The notes under the pieces are model-generated. The model saw nothing but the letters and a program-made list of their open reading frames with translations. It did no database searches and was not told where the DNA came from. A stretch of 64,000 nucleotides of DNA from UBA6623 sp965226435 (GTDB lineage: Bacteria > Acidobacteriota > Terriglobia > Bryobacterales > UBA6623): assembly GCA_965226435.1 (NCBI GenBank), contig CBDDCY010000009.1, forward strand, positions 186,001-250,000, read 5' to 3'. This document shows positions 52,290 through 60,897 of this stretch, one piece after another (within the stretch, counting starts at the first letter, position 1; each line of letters begins with the position of its first letter). Made by a program: the position numbers and the translations under genes.

Positions 52290-52724
52290 TCAACTCTCGG
52301 CCGGTTTCTCGATCGGCATCTCGCCTGATTTCCACGCCCGCCAGCCTCCGGCGAGTGAATAAACGTTGCCGTAACCCATCTTTTGGAGCGCCTCGGCGGC
52401 CAGAGCCGAACGGTATCCGCCGCCGCAATAGAGAACGATCTTCTTTGAGGTGTCGGGAATGGCGGCCTCGACATCGCGCTCGATGACCCCTTTGCCGAGG
52501 TGAATGGCGCCTTGGGCATGCCCGGCGGCCCACTCCGATTCTTCGCGCGTGTCGACCAGAGCGAAGTCGGCGCCGGCATCCAGGTCGCGCCGGACGTCTT
52601 CGACCGAGGTCTCCTCGATCACGGCCTTGGCCTGGTCAACAATCTTGAGAAATCTTGCCGAGTGCGTCATTTGTTGGATCGTATCAAATGACGGGCGGCG
52701 GGGTTCCACCGGCTCGCTCCTCAT
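52290..52724 (-). CDS. Rhodanese-like domain protein
   Basis: A 144-residue single rhodanese domain: FALVDTREESEWAAGHAQGA, then LYCGGGYRSALAAEAL with the active-site Cys C100, and VYSLAGGWRAWK. It should transfer sulfur from thiosulfate or a persulfide. ATG 52724 overlaps the preceding stop (ATGA) and is preferred; the inner ATG at 52670 (MTHSARFLK) would be a shorter alternative. It is the last gene of the methyltransferase-nadE-unknown-rhodanese run. Confidence 0.88.
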   Translation of the reverse strand: MRSEPVEPRRPSFDTIQQMTHSARFLKIVDQAKAVIEETSVEDVRRDLDAGADFALVDTREESEWAAGHAQGAIHLGKGVIERDVEAAIPDTSKKIVLYCGGGYRSALAAEALQKMGYGNVYSLAGGWRAWKSGEMPIEKPAES

Positions 52725-53032
52725 GCGTCCGGGAGAGGAACGATGATGCCGAGTTGCTTGAGCTTACGGGCGAAGCCTTGCGGCGAGTTGAGTGTATGGA
52801 GATAGCGACCGTCGGGCTTTCGGTAACTGATGAGTCCGCCGCCTTCGAGCGTGACAACGGCGACCGGGTCGGCGGCGTGCTCGCTTTGAAACGACGCAGT
52901 CGCGACCTGGGAGCCCGCCAGAGTTTCGGGCGATCCATCGAATTCGTTCATCGACAACACAAAGCGGCCGGGGCAGTGCGCGATGGGCCGCCAGGGATGA
53001 GCGCTTCGGATTATTGCGAATGTGACGAGCAT
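52721..53032 (-). CDS. Small conserved-looking unknown protein
   Basis: A 103-residue protein with an N-terminal beta-like stretch (MLVTFAIIRSAHPWRP) and a C-terminal helix-rich end (GFARKLKQLGIIVPL). No recognised domain. Its stop overlaps the rhodanese start by four bases. A longer start at 53104 overlaps the nadE stop (TGATG) but its extra residues are encoded by a repeat hairpin (53076-53100), so ATG 53032 is preferred. Confidence 0.55.
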   Translation of the reverse strand: MLVTFAIIRSAHPWRPIAHCPGRFVLSMNEFDGSPETLAGSQVATASFQSEHAADPVAVVTLEGGGLISYRKPDGRYLHTLNSPQGFARKLKQLGIIVPLPDA

Positions 53033-53075
53033 GGCGTGTCTTACGATGATCGGTCGACACGAATAACCGTTTTGG

Positions 53076-53100
53076 GGCCGGTACGAAGGCCGGCCGCTAC
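53076..53100. repeat. Hairpin repeat, family B copy 2
   Basis: GGCCGG-TACGAAGG-CCGGCC followed by GCTAC, the same stem-loop and trailing GCTAC as at 62355-62379. It lies at the 3' end of nadE. Confidence 0.6.
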
Positions 53101-53103
53101 CCA

Positions 53104-54753
53104 TCAGCGGACGAAGCGTTGGGCGATCGGGAAACGCCTTCCCACTCCGAATGCCTTGGAGGTTACTCGCAGCCCCGGCGCGGCCTGCTTGCGCTTGTAT
53201 TCGTTGCGGTCGACTTTGCGGGTAATGTCGCGCACGAAATCAACCGACAGTTTCATCCGTTCCGCGATTTGCTCGGGGTCGTCGCACTCCTCGATATAGC
53301 TCTTGAGAACAGCGTCGAGCACGTCGTAGTCAGGCAGCGAGTCCGAGTCTTTCTGGTCGGGCCTCAGCTCGGCCGAGGGAGGTTTCTCGAAAACCGACTC
53401 GGGTATCGCGCCTGCATGCCGGCGGTTGCCTACGCGCCCCAACTCGTAGACCAGCTTCTTCGGAACATCGCTCATCACGGCCAGTCCGCCGCACATATCG
53501 CCGTAGAGCGTGCAGTAGCCCACCGCCAACTCACTCTTATTGCCCGTGGTCAACACCAACGCGGCGAATTTATTCGAAAGCGCCATCAGCGTATCCCCAC
53601 GCAGCCGCGCTTGCAGGTTTTCTTCGGTCACATCGCGATCGAGCCCGCGGAAGACGCCCGACAGTGCTTTCTCCATCGCGCCGTAGGTTTCGTTAATCCC
53701 GATTACCTCAAAGCGCACGCCGAGTTTTTCGGCCATACCGCGCGCATCGAGCACGCTTCCCTTCGAGGAATAAGGCCCCGGCATGGCTACCCCGATCATG
53801 TTCTCGGCGCCGACCGCGTCAACACCGATTATCGCCGTCACCGAGGAATCGATTCCCCCACTCAGCCCGACGATGACTTTGTCGAAACCGCATTTGCGGA
53901 CGTAATCCCTGGTTCCGATCACCAGCGCGTCATAGACCGCCTCGGCCTCGTCGTCGGTCTGCTCATGGATGTCGCCCCGGCCGGTTGCGGTGTCATAGAA
54001 AACAACGTCTTCGGCGAATGCGCGGGCGCGGGCGCGAAGTTCCCCGTCGGCACCGACGACGAAGCTCGATCCGTCGAAGACGAGTTGATCGTTCCCGCCG
54101 ACTTGGTTCACCATCACGGCCGGAATCTTGTGGTGGCGCGCGACGGCTTGGATCATCTCCAAACGTAGTTGACGCTTGCCCATGTGATAAGGCGACGAGC
54201 TGATATTAACGAGCAGGTCGACGCCCTCGGCGGCAAGTTCCTCGACCGGGTCGCGGCCGTAGAGCGGACGCGGCCAGAACTGCTTGTCGTTCCAAATGTC
54301 TTCGCAGATGGTGATGCCGAATCTGACGCCGCGATGCTCGAAAACTGTTTGCCGCTCGGCGGGCTCGAAATAGCGCCACTCGTCGAAGACGTCGTAGGTC
54401 GGCAGGAGCATTTTTTGCTGCGTGAAGAGCACTTCGCCGCCGGAGAGATAGGCCGCGCAATTAGCGGCTTTTTGATGTCCGCGGCCGGATGCTCGGCCGA
54501 CGTAACCGCAAATGACATCGATGTCGAGAGCCGCCGTCTCGCGCGCCAGGCGGCAAAGCTCGGATTGGTTCTGGTCGAGGTAGGAGGGCACCTCAACCAA
54601 ATCTTGCGGCGGGTAGCCGCTCAGGGCCAGTTCAGGGAAAAAGATCAGAGCGGCGCCCTGTTCCGCCGCCCGCCGCGCGGCATCGATCATGAGCTTGACG
54701 TTGCCCGAGAAATCGCCCACGGTCGGGTTGATTTGTCCCAGCGCAAGCTTCAT
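53104..54753 (-). CDS. nadE: Glutamine-dependent NAD+ synthetase
   Basis: The 549-residue protein fuses a nitrilase-type glutaminase domain (catalytic E41 in FFPELALSGYPP, K114 in QQKMLLPTYD, C150 in ITICEDIWND) to an NAD synthetase domain with the ATP-pyrophosphatase motif GLSGGIDSS (297-304) and GNKSELAVGY. It converts nicotinic acid adenine dinucleotide to NAD+ with ammonia from glutamine. The start overlaps the upstream methyltransferase stop (ATGA). Confidence 0.98.
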   Translation of the reverse strand: MKLALGQINPTVGDFSGNVKLMIDAARRAAEQGAALIFFPELALSGYPPQDLVEVPSYLDQNQSELCRLARETAALDIDVICGYVGRASGRGHQKAANCAAYLSGGEVLFTQQKMLLPTYDVFDEWRYFEPAERQTVFEHRGVRFGITICEDIWNDKQFWPRPLYGRDPVEELAAEGVDLLVNISSSPYHMGKRQLRLEMIQAVARHHKIPAVMVNQVGGNDQLVFDGSSFVVGADGELRARARAFAEDVVFYDTATGRGDIHEQTDDEAEAVYDALVIGTRDYVRKCGFDKVIVGLSGGIDSSVTAIIGVDAVGAENMIGVAMPGPYSSKGSVLDARGMAEKLGVRFEVIGINETYGAMEKALSGVFRGLDRDVTEENLQARLRGDTLMALSNKFAALVLTTGNKSELAVGYCTLYGDMCGGLAVMSDVPKKLVYELGRVGNRRHAGAIPESVFEKPPSAELRPDQKDSDSLPDYDVLDAVLKSYIEECDDPEQIAERMKLSVDFVRDITRKVDRNEYKRKQAAPGLRVTSKAFGVGRRFPIAQRFVR

Positions 54754-55349
54754 GTTTTCTGTGCGATGAGGGCGGCTGTGCCCCTACCTTCCCACTCTTC
54801 CTCGTAGCGTAACACGCGAAATCCGTCAAACAACCGCAACAGTTCATTGGGCTCGAGCATATGCATGGGGTGCCGCGGCCCGCCGGGATAACGAAGCTGA
54901 TCAGTCGAATAAGTCTTGTAAACGATCAAACCGCCGGGGCGCAAACACTGGCATAGAGCGGGGAACAGCGGGCGATGCAGAAAGAAGAAGACCGCGGCCA
55001 AGTCATACACTTCCTTGCCGAGGCTGAAGTCAGCGGCCTCGATGTTTTCCAAACGGCACTCGACGCTGACGCCATTTTCGGCGGCGAGTCGGGCTGTGTG
55101 GGCGAGCGCTTGTTCGGAGAAATCAATCGCCGTCGTCTCGAAGCCGGCTTGCGCCAGGCCAACGGCGTGGCGGCCCGAGCCGCAGGCCAAATCAAGAGCC
55201 CGCAAGCCATGCGCCGGGTTCGTCGCATCCGCTTGCCAACCCGGCAACAGTGGGTAGTGGTCGGCGGCTTTTTCGAGAAACGGGTCGGGGGTCGAGCTGA
55301 CATGGTCGCCGCGACGAAAGCGCTCGTTCCATTCGTCGGCTGAAGGCAT
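54750..55349 (-). CDS. SAM-dependent methyltransferase (class I)
   Basis: A 199-residue methyltransferase: LRALDLACGSGRHAVGLAQ (motif I), TAIDFSEQAL, then FFFLHRPLFPAL and LRPGGLIVYKTY. It resembles the tellurite-resistance TehB-like group of small methyltransferases. Substrate unknown. ATG 55349 is the family-like start. It is the first gene of the nadE run and lies just after the ErpA gene and its terminator. Confidence 0.85.
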   Translation of the reverse strand: MPSADEWNERFRRGDHVSSTPDPFLEKAADHYPLLPGWQADATNPAHGLRALDLACGSGRHAVGLAQAGFETTAIDFSEQALAHTARLAAENGVSVECRLENIEAADFSLGKEVYDLAAVFFFLHRPLFPALCQCLRPGGLIVYKTYSTDQLRYPGGPRHPMHMLEPNELLRLFDGFRVLRYEEEWEGRGTAALIAQKT

Positions 55350-55371
55350 GGCGGGTTTTCCGGTGGAACGG

Positions 55372-55411
55372 TGAAAGAAAAACGGCGCGAACCCGCAAGG
55401 GCCGCGCCGTT
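55372..55411 (-). terminator. Rho-independent terminator after the ErpA gene
   Basis: On the minus strand, AACGGCGCG pairs with CGCGCCGTT and is followed by TTTTTCTTT. It lies just downstream of the ErpA stop. Confidence 0.85.
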
Positions 55412-55434
55412 GAAATTTTCTTCGCGATCTTCGC

Positions 55435-55761
55435 TTAGACGCTGAAAGAACTGCCGCAGCCACAGGTGGACTGGACGTTGGGGTTCTCGAACTTGAAGCC
55501 GGCCCCTTCCATCGTCTCGACGTAGTCGACATTCACTTCGTTGAGATAGAGCATGCTGGCCTGGTCGACGAACACCCTCAGACCACCGTCGAACTTGTAG
55601 ACCTTGTCGAGCGGCATCTGGTCGTTCTCGAAAGCCATCGAATACTGGAATCCCGAGCAACCGCCCCCGACAACGGATATCCGCAACGCGCTGGGCTTGG
55701 GCTCTTGCTGACCCATGATCTCCGTGACTTTGCTGACGGCCTTTTCGCTTATGCTGAGCAT
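55435..55761 (-). CDS. erpA: HesB/ErpA-type iron-sulfur cluster carrier
   Basis: A 108-residue A-type carrier with the three conserved cysteines: VGGGCSGFQY (C35) and STCGCGSSF (C100, C102). It accepts Fe-S clusters and delivers them to target enzymes. IscA and ErpA cannot be separated by eye with certainty. GGGAGA precedes the ATG. No isc operon is nearby. Confidence 0.92.
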   Translation of the reverse strand: MLSISEKAVSKVTEIMGQQEPKPSALRISVVGGGCSGFQYSMAFENDQMPLDKVYKFDGGLRVFVDQASMLYLNEVNVDYVETMEGAGFKFENPNVQSTCGCGSSFSV

Positions 55762-55928
55762 TTCTTGTCTCCCTTGGCTTTAGTATGCCGGCCCTGGGGG
55801 GCCGTGACTATGATCTTCCACTTCGGGCTCGCGCTGATCAGCCGCGGTCCCCCCGATGTGTCCCACTCATTATAGAGGATAGAGGACAATCGCAACCTTT
55901 CGAAACCCGGTTGCGCACGGAATCGTTA

Positions 55929-55951
55929 GAGACGAACACTGGTGCTTATCC
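55929..55951. repeat. Hairpin repeat, family C copy 1
   Basis: GAGACGAACACTGGTGCTTATC, with the same framework as 61945-61967. The arms GACGAACAC and GTGTTTGTC pair perfectly in the second copy and less well here. Confidence 0.6.
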
Positions 55952-55961
55952 CAGCACCCGG

Positions 55962-56951
55962 CTAGTCTTTCACGAACTTCTGCACGATCCCGCTGAGTTG
56001 CGCGATAAAGACGTCTCCCGATTCGGTGACGGTCGTGCCGTGCCCGCCCGGGTTTCCCGGCAATTTTGCCACGACTTCCCCTTCCAGGTTCCGCAAGATT
56101 CCACCCGTCCAAATGTGTTGGTCTTCGGTCATGAAGAGCGTGGAGACGCTCCCGACGTCCTCCCACTGGTCGAGAAACTTGCCTTGGGGATCGAAGACCT
56201 GAATGCGTCGGTTGTCCCGATCGGTCACGTAGACCCGCCCCCGCGCATCGACCACCAGGTTGTGGGGCAGCCCAAACTCCCCCGGACCGGTTCCTCTCTT
56301 GCCCCACTGCAACAAGTACTCCCCGTCCGCCGAGAATTTGACGACCCGTGCACTGCCGTAGCCGTCGCTGACATAGATATCGCCATTGGGTGCGAAAGCA
56401 ACATCGGTGGGCAGATTGAAATGCTTGGAGTCGACCCCCGACTCGCCCTTGACGCCAAGCTGCAAGATCACGCGCCCTTCGGCGTCCGTCTTGTAGACCG
56501 TGTGAGCGCCGGCGTCGACGATCCAGATGTTTCCCTCGGGGTCAACACGCACCGAGTGGGCGCCGCAGGAGTAGCATCCGGGCGGCCCGTAAACAGCGGT
56601 ATAGCCCGAGGCACCCGGCGCGCGGTCCTTCGGTTCAACTCGGGTAACCTTGCCCTCGCTGATCATTCCGTCGCCCCAGGAACGCAAGAACTTCCCATGC
56701 GGGTCGAACTCCATGATCGGGTGGGCGCCGCGATGGAACACGAGGATGTTGCCGGCCTTCGTGGTTGCCGCGGCGACTACTTCGCCGAAGTGCCAGGGCG
56801 AGGGAGTGCCGATCATGGTCTCGGCCGGCATCGGCCATGGCACCTCCTTGTAAACACCCTCGCTGGCGGCGGACTGGACAAGAGCGGCGGTGAGAACAAG
56901 CGCCAGCAACCACCCGAAACGCAGGTTGCGGGTCACTTTTGCTAATTCCAT
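55962..56951 (-). CDS. Secreted NHL-repeat beta-propeller
   Basis: A 329-residue protein with a signal peptide and NHL-type blades: VRVDPEGNIWIVDAGAHTVY, FNLPTDVAFAPNGDIYVSDG and GLPHNLVVDARGRVYVTDR. It resembles the six-bladed propellers related to peptidyl-alpha-hydroxyglycine lyase, but activity cannot be assigned. GGAGG at good spacing before ATG 56951 sets the start. It is likely extracellular and may bind a ligand. Confidence 0.88.
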   Translation of the reverse strand: MELAKVTRNLRFGWLLALVLTAALVQSAASEGVYKEVPWPMPAETMIGTPSPWHFGEVVAAATTKAGNILVFHRGAHPIMEFDPHGKFLRSWGDGMISEGKVTRVEPKDRAPGASGYTAVYGPPGCYSCGAHSVRVDPEGNIWIVDAGAHTVYKTDAEGRVILQLGVKGESGVDSKHFNLPTDVAFAPNGDIYVSDGYGSARVVKFSADGEYLLQWGKRGTGPGEFGLPHNLVVDARGRVYVTDRDNRRIQVFDPQGKFLDQWEDVGSVSTLFMTEDQHIWTGGILRNLEGEVVAKLPGNPGGHGTTVTESGDVFIAQLSGIVQKFVKD

Positions 56952-57214
56952 GATGTTCCTCCGTGTATACAAGATTACGCCGGCCCGAGCGACGGAAGAC
57001 CGAGGGCCGGCGCGCCCCGTGTCAAAACCAGGACTTCCTCGACCGAAAAATACGATGCCCCGCGGATAAGGCCGTGAAGGTTAACATCGTATCCACACTC
57101 TAACGCACGAGGATCGCTCTTGTTGGGGCGCGCTGCAAGGTCATTACTAGGGGGGGATCGGGGACAACTCCCGATCCCTATTCGGAACCAGATCGGGCAG
57201 CTTCAGGGGATTTC
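56952..57214. other. Gap between NHL gene and IS3 element
   Basis: 263 bases with no gene. A hairpin (GGGATCGGG at 57155-57163, CCCGATCCC at 57171-57179) lies about 35 bases outside the IS3 left end. Confidence 0.6.
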
Positions 57215-57283
57215 TGGAGTGCGGGCGGAAAACGAGGCCGCTGAAGGAGGGACAAACTACCCTCGAATGGAGAGGAGGATGGA

Positions 57284-57667
57284 ATGTCCCGAAGAAGATT
57301 CACGAAGGAATTCAAAGTGGCGGCCGCGCAACGGCTGCTGGCGGGGGCGTCGGGTTCGGCGCTGGCCCGCGAGCTCGACGTCAAGCGTGGCAAACTCTAC
57401 GAGTGGACGGCGCAACTGGAGCGCTACGGCGATGACGCCTTTCCCGGTCCCGGCCGACGGCCCGGCGGACAAGCGCGCGTCGAAGGCGGCCGCGAAGACG
57501 AAGCGCGCGTCGCGGCGCTGGAGCGCAAAATCGGTCAACAAGCCCTGGAGATCGATTTTTTGCGGCAAGCCTTGCAACGTGTCGACGATCTACGCCCCAA
57601 AACTCTCGTCAGTGGCGGCGGCGGATCGGCGAACTCATCCGATCCGCGGCGTGGCAAGGCAAACTGA
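57284..57667 (+). CDS. IS3 OrfA (helix-turn-helix transposase subunit)
   Basis: A 127-residue protein with the IS3 OrfA HTH (RRRFTKEFKVAAAQRLLAGA, then GSALARELDVKRGKLYEWTA) and a leucine-zipper-like end (LERKIGQQALEIDFLRQALQ). AGGAGG lies five bases upstream. A slippery T TTT TTG heptamer (57556-57562), in the OrfA reading phase, would let ribosomes shift -1 into OrfB. Confidence 0.9.
   Translation: MSRRRFTKEFKVAAAQRLLAGASGSALARELDVKRGKLYEWTAQLERYGDDAFPGPGRRPGGQARVEGGREDEARVAALERKIGQQALEIDFLRQALQRVDDLRPKTLVSGGGGSANSSDPRRGKAN
57556..57562 (+). other. Predicted -1 ribosomal frameshift site
   Basis: T TTT TTG in correct phase (GAT TTT TTG in OrfA). The -1 frame is open from here through OrfB, with no stop in between. 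Confidence 0.55.
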
Positions 57668-57678
57668 GCCAACGCACG

Positions 57679-58485
57679 ATGTGCCGACTCGGCGGACTCT
57701 CTCGCGCCGGCTTGTATCGCAAGCCGCGGCGCGAGAGCGAGTGGGCAATGAAGCTGCGCGACGCGCTACACCAAGCAGCGCTCGAAAACCCGTTCCACGG
57801 CTATCGACGACTGACCAAACAGCTGCAACGACGCGGCTGGAAAGTCGGCGAAACCAGGATCCGGCGCCTGCTGCGCGAAGACAATCTCTTGCGCTTGCGC
57901 AAGCGGCGCGTAAAGAAAACGACCGGTTCCAGGCATGGTTTACGCGTCTATCCCCATCTCGCGCGCGATGTCACGCCGACGGGTCCGGATCAGCTCTGGG
58001 CGGCCGATATCACCTACGTTCGTTTGGTGTACGAGTTTGTTTACGCGGCGGTGATCTTAGACTTGTTCTCTCGTCGCGTGGTGGGTTGGGCGGTGGGTCC
58101 GAGCTTAGAGACCGGGCTGCCGTTGGCGGCGCTGGAACAAGCGTTGACCGAGCGGCGACCGCAAGCGGGATTGATTCATCATTCCGACCAGGGAACGCAG
58201 TACGCGTCGAACCAGTACGTCGACAAGCTGCGCGAAAACGACGTGAGCATCTCGATGAGCCGCAAGGGCAATCCCTACGACAACGCCTTCGCGGAGAGCT
58301 TCATGAAGACGCTGAAAACCGAGGAGGTCGATTGCAACGAATACGCGACGTTGGCCGAAGCGCAGGCGGAGATCGGCGGTTTTATCGAGACGGTGTACAA
58401 TCGCAAGCGACTACACTCGGCGTTGGGTTATGTGCGGCCGGTGGAGTTCGAAGAGGCGTTCGCGGCCGGCATGACGGCGGCTTGA
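57679..58485 (+). CDS. IS3 OrfB (DDE transposase)
   Basis: The rve catalytic domain: WAADITYVRL (Asp), IHHSDQGTQY (Asp) and NAFAESFMKTLKTEEV (Glu), preceded by the HTH_21-type segment RRLTKQLQRRGWKVGETRIR. Reading in the -1 frame, the protein may be made mainly as an OrfAB fusion from 57284. The catalytic triad is intact, so the element may be mobile. Confidence 0.9.
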   Translation: MCRLGGLSRAGLYRKPRRESEWAMKLRDALHQAALENPFHGYRRLTKQLQRRGWKVGETRIRRLLREDNLLRLRKRRVKKTTGSRHGLRVYPHLARDVTPTGPDQLWAADITYVRLVYEFVYAAVILDLFSRRVVGWAVGPSLETGLPLAALEQALTERRPQAGLIHHSDQGTQYASNQYVDKLRENDVSISMSRKGNPYDNAFAESFMKTLKTEEVDCNEYATLAEAQAEIGGFIETVYNRKRLHSALGYVRPVEFEEAFAAGMTAA

Positions 58486-58500
58486 GGCCGCCGGAGTTTT
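58477..58500 (+). terminator. Possible terminator after OrfB
   Basis: GGCGGC-TTGA-GGCCGCC hairpin overlaps the end of OrfB and is followed by GGAGTTTTCC. The T run is short. Confidence 0.35.
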
Positions 58501-58740
58501 CCAGGCATGGGCGGATCTACCGATCCGATGGGGTGTCGGGCGAGGCGGGATGCGGCGAAGGGGCCGCACCCCGCACCCATCGTTTCGATGAGTCCGCGGC
58601 CGGGTATTCCTTGGCGGGTTGCGCTCCCGCAGTGCCCGCTTCCGCTTCCCCGGTTAGGCTCAGGATGCGACGAAACCGCCGTGAAGGCAACCCTTTTGCA
58701 GCGAACGGCAACCTGCCCCTTCTTTCGCGGTCTCACAAAA
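58486..58740. other. Non-coding right part of the IS3 element
   Basis: About 255 bases between OrfB and the right inverted repeat, GC-rich, with no convincing gene. It may be a remnant of another insertion or a structural region. Confidence 0.55.
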
Positions 58741-58801
58741 CGCCCGCACTCCAGCCCACTTCGCGCCGGATCCGGTTGCTGATTCAATGGAGCTTATTCG
58801 G

Positions 58802-58833
58802 TCGGTGCTTGGGACAATCCCCATTTTTTCACA
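58802..58833 (+). repeat. Dispersed repeat, family D copy 1
   Basis: TCGGTGCTTGGGACAATCCC then CATTTTTTCACA, 32 bases. A second copy at 61995-62026 matches at 27 of 32 positions. Confidence 0.75.
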
Positions 58834-58884
58834 TCGCATACGGCTTCCCTAAATGCGCGGCCCGGTTTGGGCATCCATGCCATC

Positions 58885-60549
58885 ATGAAATTCGACACTT
58901 CGTGCGTCGAATTCGCCGTGACTTTGCAGGTCTCGATCAACAACGAAACCCTTGACACCCCACAGGGCCTGTCCTTGTTTGAATGTGGTGAGCGCTTGGG
59001 TGTCCACATTCCCACTTCGTGCCACAAGAACGGCAAATGCCGCGAATGCCTCGTTGAAGTCGCCGAAGGCATGGAGCACCTCACTTCGCGTTCGCCCGAG
59101 GAAGCGCACCTGAGCGACCCCTTTCGGCTCTCGTGCCGGGCACGGCTGGTTTCCGACAGCGGTATGGTCCGCTGTCACACCATGCGCCGCGGGGAGTTGC
59201 GTATCGAGGAAGCCTCCGTTGGGTTGCCCGAAGGCCTGGACGTAATCGATGCGGCCGTCACGCGCCGCGGCAACACGGTGCTCATTGACGGCGAACCCAT
59301 CGCCGAAGCCGACGGGCCGCTCCACGGCCTGGCCGTCGACCTCGGCACGACGACGGTGGTTGTGCGCCTCCATGACCTCGAAAGCGGCGCTCTGCTTGCC
59401 GTGCAATCGTTCGAGAATCCACAGCGCTTCGGGGGCAGTGACGTCATGGCGCGCATCCGCTATGACACCGACCACAAGGGCCGTCTGCTGCAACGCACTT
59501 TGCTCGGCTACCTCGGCCGCGCCATCGAGGAGTTCGACTGCGATCCTGAAACGATCTACGAAATCGTCCTGGCCGGCAACTCGACCATGCGGGATCTCTT
59601 CTTCGGGTTGAATGTCTACTCGATCGGCCAGAAGCCCTACCAATCCCTGATCGAGAAAGAGTTCGACGAAGGAAAACGCACAACGACCAGCCTTTCGGCC
59701 GAAGCCAAGAAATTCCGTTTGCCGGTGCACCCGAAAGCGCGGGTCTACGGGCTGCCGCTGATTCGCGGACATGTCGGGGCGGACTCGGCCGCCTGCCTGC
59801 TGGCGGCGGGCTGGGAGACCGAAGAACGCCTGGTCGCGCTGATGGATATCGGCACTAATACGGAGTTATTGCTCGGCAACCGGCATCGGCTTTTCGTGGC
59901 GTCATGCCCCGCCGGCCCGGCCTTCGAGGGAGGGGTCGTTTCCCGCGGCATGCCCGCGCTCGAAGGCGCAATCGAGGCAGTGCGGATCGCCGACGACGGC
60001 TCCGTCAGCACGCAATTGATAGGCAACCCGCCGCCGGAGGGCATTTGCGGCTCCGGTCTGGTCGAGTTACTCAGCGAGCTGCGCCGCACCGGGCGCATGA
60101 ATGATCTGGGGCGACTGGCCGACGATCAAGACCGTTTTGTCGTGGACACCGAGCACGACATCGCGCTCACCGAAGCCGATATCAGCGAACTGGCGCAAGC
60201 TAAGGCGGCCAACGTCTCGGGGCTGCGGATTATTCTCAAGCGCTACGGCGTCGATCTCGACGACATCGACGTTTTCTATCTCGCCGGGGGCTTCGCCAAG
60301 AACCTGGAACTCAACGCCGCGCGCCGCATCGGCCTGATTCCCAACCTGCCCGACGAAAAGATCGTCCAAGTCGGCAATGCCTCGATCGCGGGCGCGAGCG
60401 TGGCGCTGCTGTCATCCTCGCGGCGGGCGAGACTCGAAGAGTTTGTCACCAACGTGACGCACGTGGAACTGGAAACCGACGAACACTTCTTCGACCACTT
60501 TGTCGAAGGCTGCCGCTTTGTGCCGGTCGAGACCGAGCCGTCGGAGTGA
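58885..60549 (+). CDS. RACo/RamA-like corrinoid-protein reductive activator (2Fe-2S + ASKHA)
   Basis: The 554-residue protein starts with a 2Fe-2S ferredoxin domain (cysteines C46, C52, C55, C84 around TSCHKNGKCREC) and continues with the DUF4445 ASKHA domain: AVDLGTTTVVVRL, LAGNSTMRDLF, HVGADSAACLLAAG, LMDIGTNTELLLG and YLAGGFAKNLE. Such proteins use ATP to raise cob(II)alamin to active cob(I)alamin in corrinoid methyltransferase systems. No corrinoid or methyltransferase gene is in this window. ATG 58885 is preferred over TTG 58867. Confidence 0.9.
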   Translation: MKFDTSCVEFAVTLQVSINNETLDTPQGLSLFECGERLGVHIPTSCHKNGKCRECLVEVAEGMEHLTSRSPEEAHLSDPFRLSCRARLVSDSGMVRCHTMRRGELRIEEASVGLPEGLDVIDAAVTRRGNTVLIDGEPIAEADGPLHGLAVDLGTTTVVVRLHDLESGALLAVQSFENPQRFGGSDVMARIRYDTDHKGRLLQRTLLGYLGRAIEEFDCDPETIYEIVLAGNSTMRDLFFGLNVYSIGQKPYQSLIEKEFDEGKRTTTSLSAEAKKFRLPVHPKARVYGLPLIRGHVGADSAACLLAAGWETEERLVALMDIGTNTELLLGNRHRLFVASCPAGPAFEGGVVSRGMPALEGAIEAVRIADDGSVSTQLIGNPPPEGICGSGLVELLSELRRTGRMNDLGRLADDQDRFVVDTEHDIALTEADISELAQAKAANVSGLRIILKRYGVDLDDIDVFYLAGGFAKNLELNAARRIGLIPNLPDEKIVQVGNASIAGASVALLSSSRRARLEEFVTNVTHVELETDEHFFDHFVEGCRFVPVETEPSE

Positions 60550-60573
60550 TCGGAGGCGGGATCCGCCGCGGGG

Positions 60574-60897
60574 TCACACCGTCGCTTTGCGGATCGTTCT
60601 CTTGAGCCGGTGGATCTCGCGCCGAACCCGTTTCAGTTCTTTGTGATCGTGGACCTTGATGAACTCGTCGCGTTGGCTTTTCAGCTCACGAATTTGTGCC
60701 TTGATGCCGGGCTTGTCCACGCCGACGACATTGTGGTGTTCGTGAATCTCGATGCCCAGCGCCGTGCAGAGGGCTTTGAGAAGTTGTTCTTTGTTGAGTT
60801 GCGTGTAACCTTTGACGGCCTCATGGTCGAGGCCCTTGGCTAAGTCTCGCAAGTCGCTCATTTTGGTGTGTTTCAGTTTGTTGTAGGTGTGCTCCAT
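60574..60897 (-). CDS. Rho termination factor N-terminal domain protein
   Basis: A 107-residue protein with the Rho_N/SAP-like helix pair (KMSDLRDLAKGLDHEAVKG, YTQLNKEQLLKALCTALGI) and a very basic helical tail (LKRVRREIHRLKRTIRKATV). It is not Rho itself, which is much larger, and may bind RNA or DNA. AGGAG precedes the start closely. Confidence 0.8.
   Translation of the reverse strand: MEHTYNKLKHTKMSDLRDLAKGLDHEAVKGYTQLNKEQLLKALCTALGIEIHEHHNVVGVDKPGIKAQIRELKSQRDEFIKVHDHKELKRVRREIHRLKRTIRKATV

Larger units (their letters stand above)
57215..58753 (+). mobile_element. IS3-family insertion sequence
   Basis: About 1.54 kb bounded by perfect 13-bp inverted repeats: TGGAGTGCGGGCG at 57215-57227 and its complement at 58741-58753, with TG..CA ends as in IS3. 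It encodes OrfA and OrfB in the -1 arrangement. No clear 3-4 bp target duplication flanks it. OrfB stops 268 bases before the right end, which is long for IS3. Confidence 0.9.

Noticed and set aside
57120..58955. A 611-codon plus-strand frame across the IS3 element
   Set aside because: It lies out of phase with OrfA and OrfB, which have intact transposase motifs; GC-rich codon bias keeps the third frame open.
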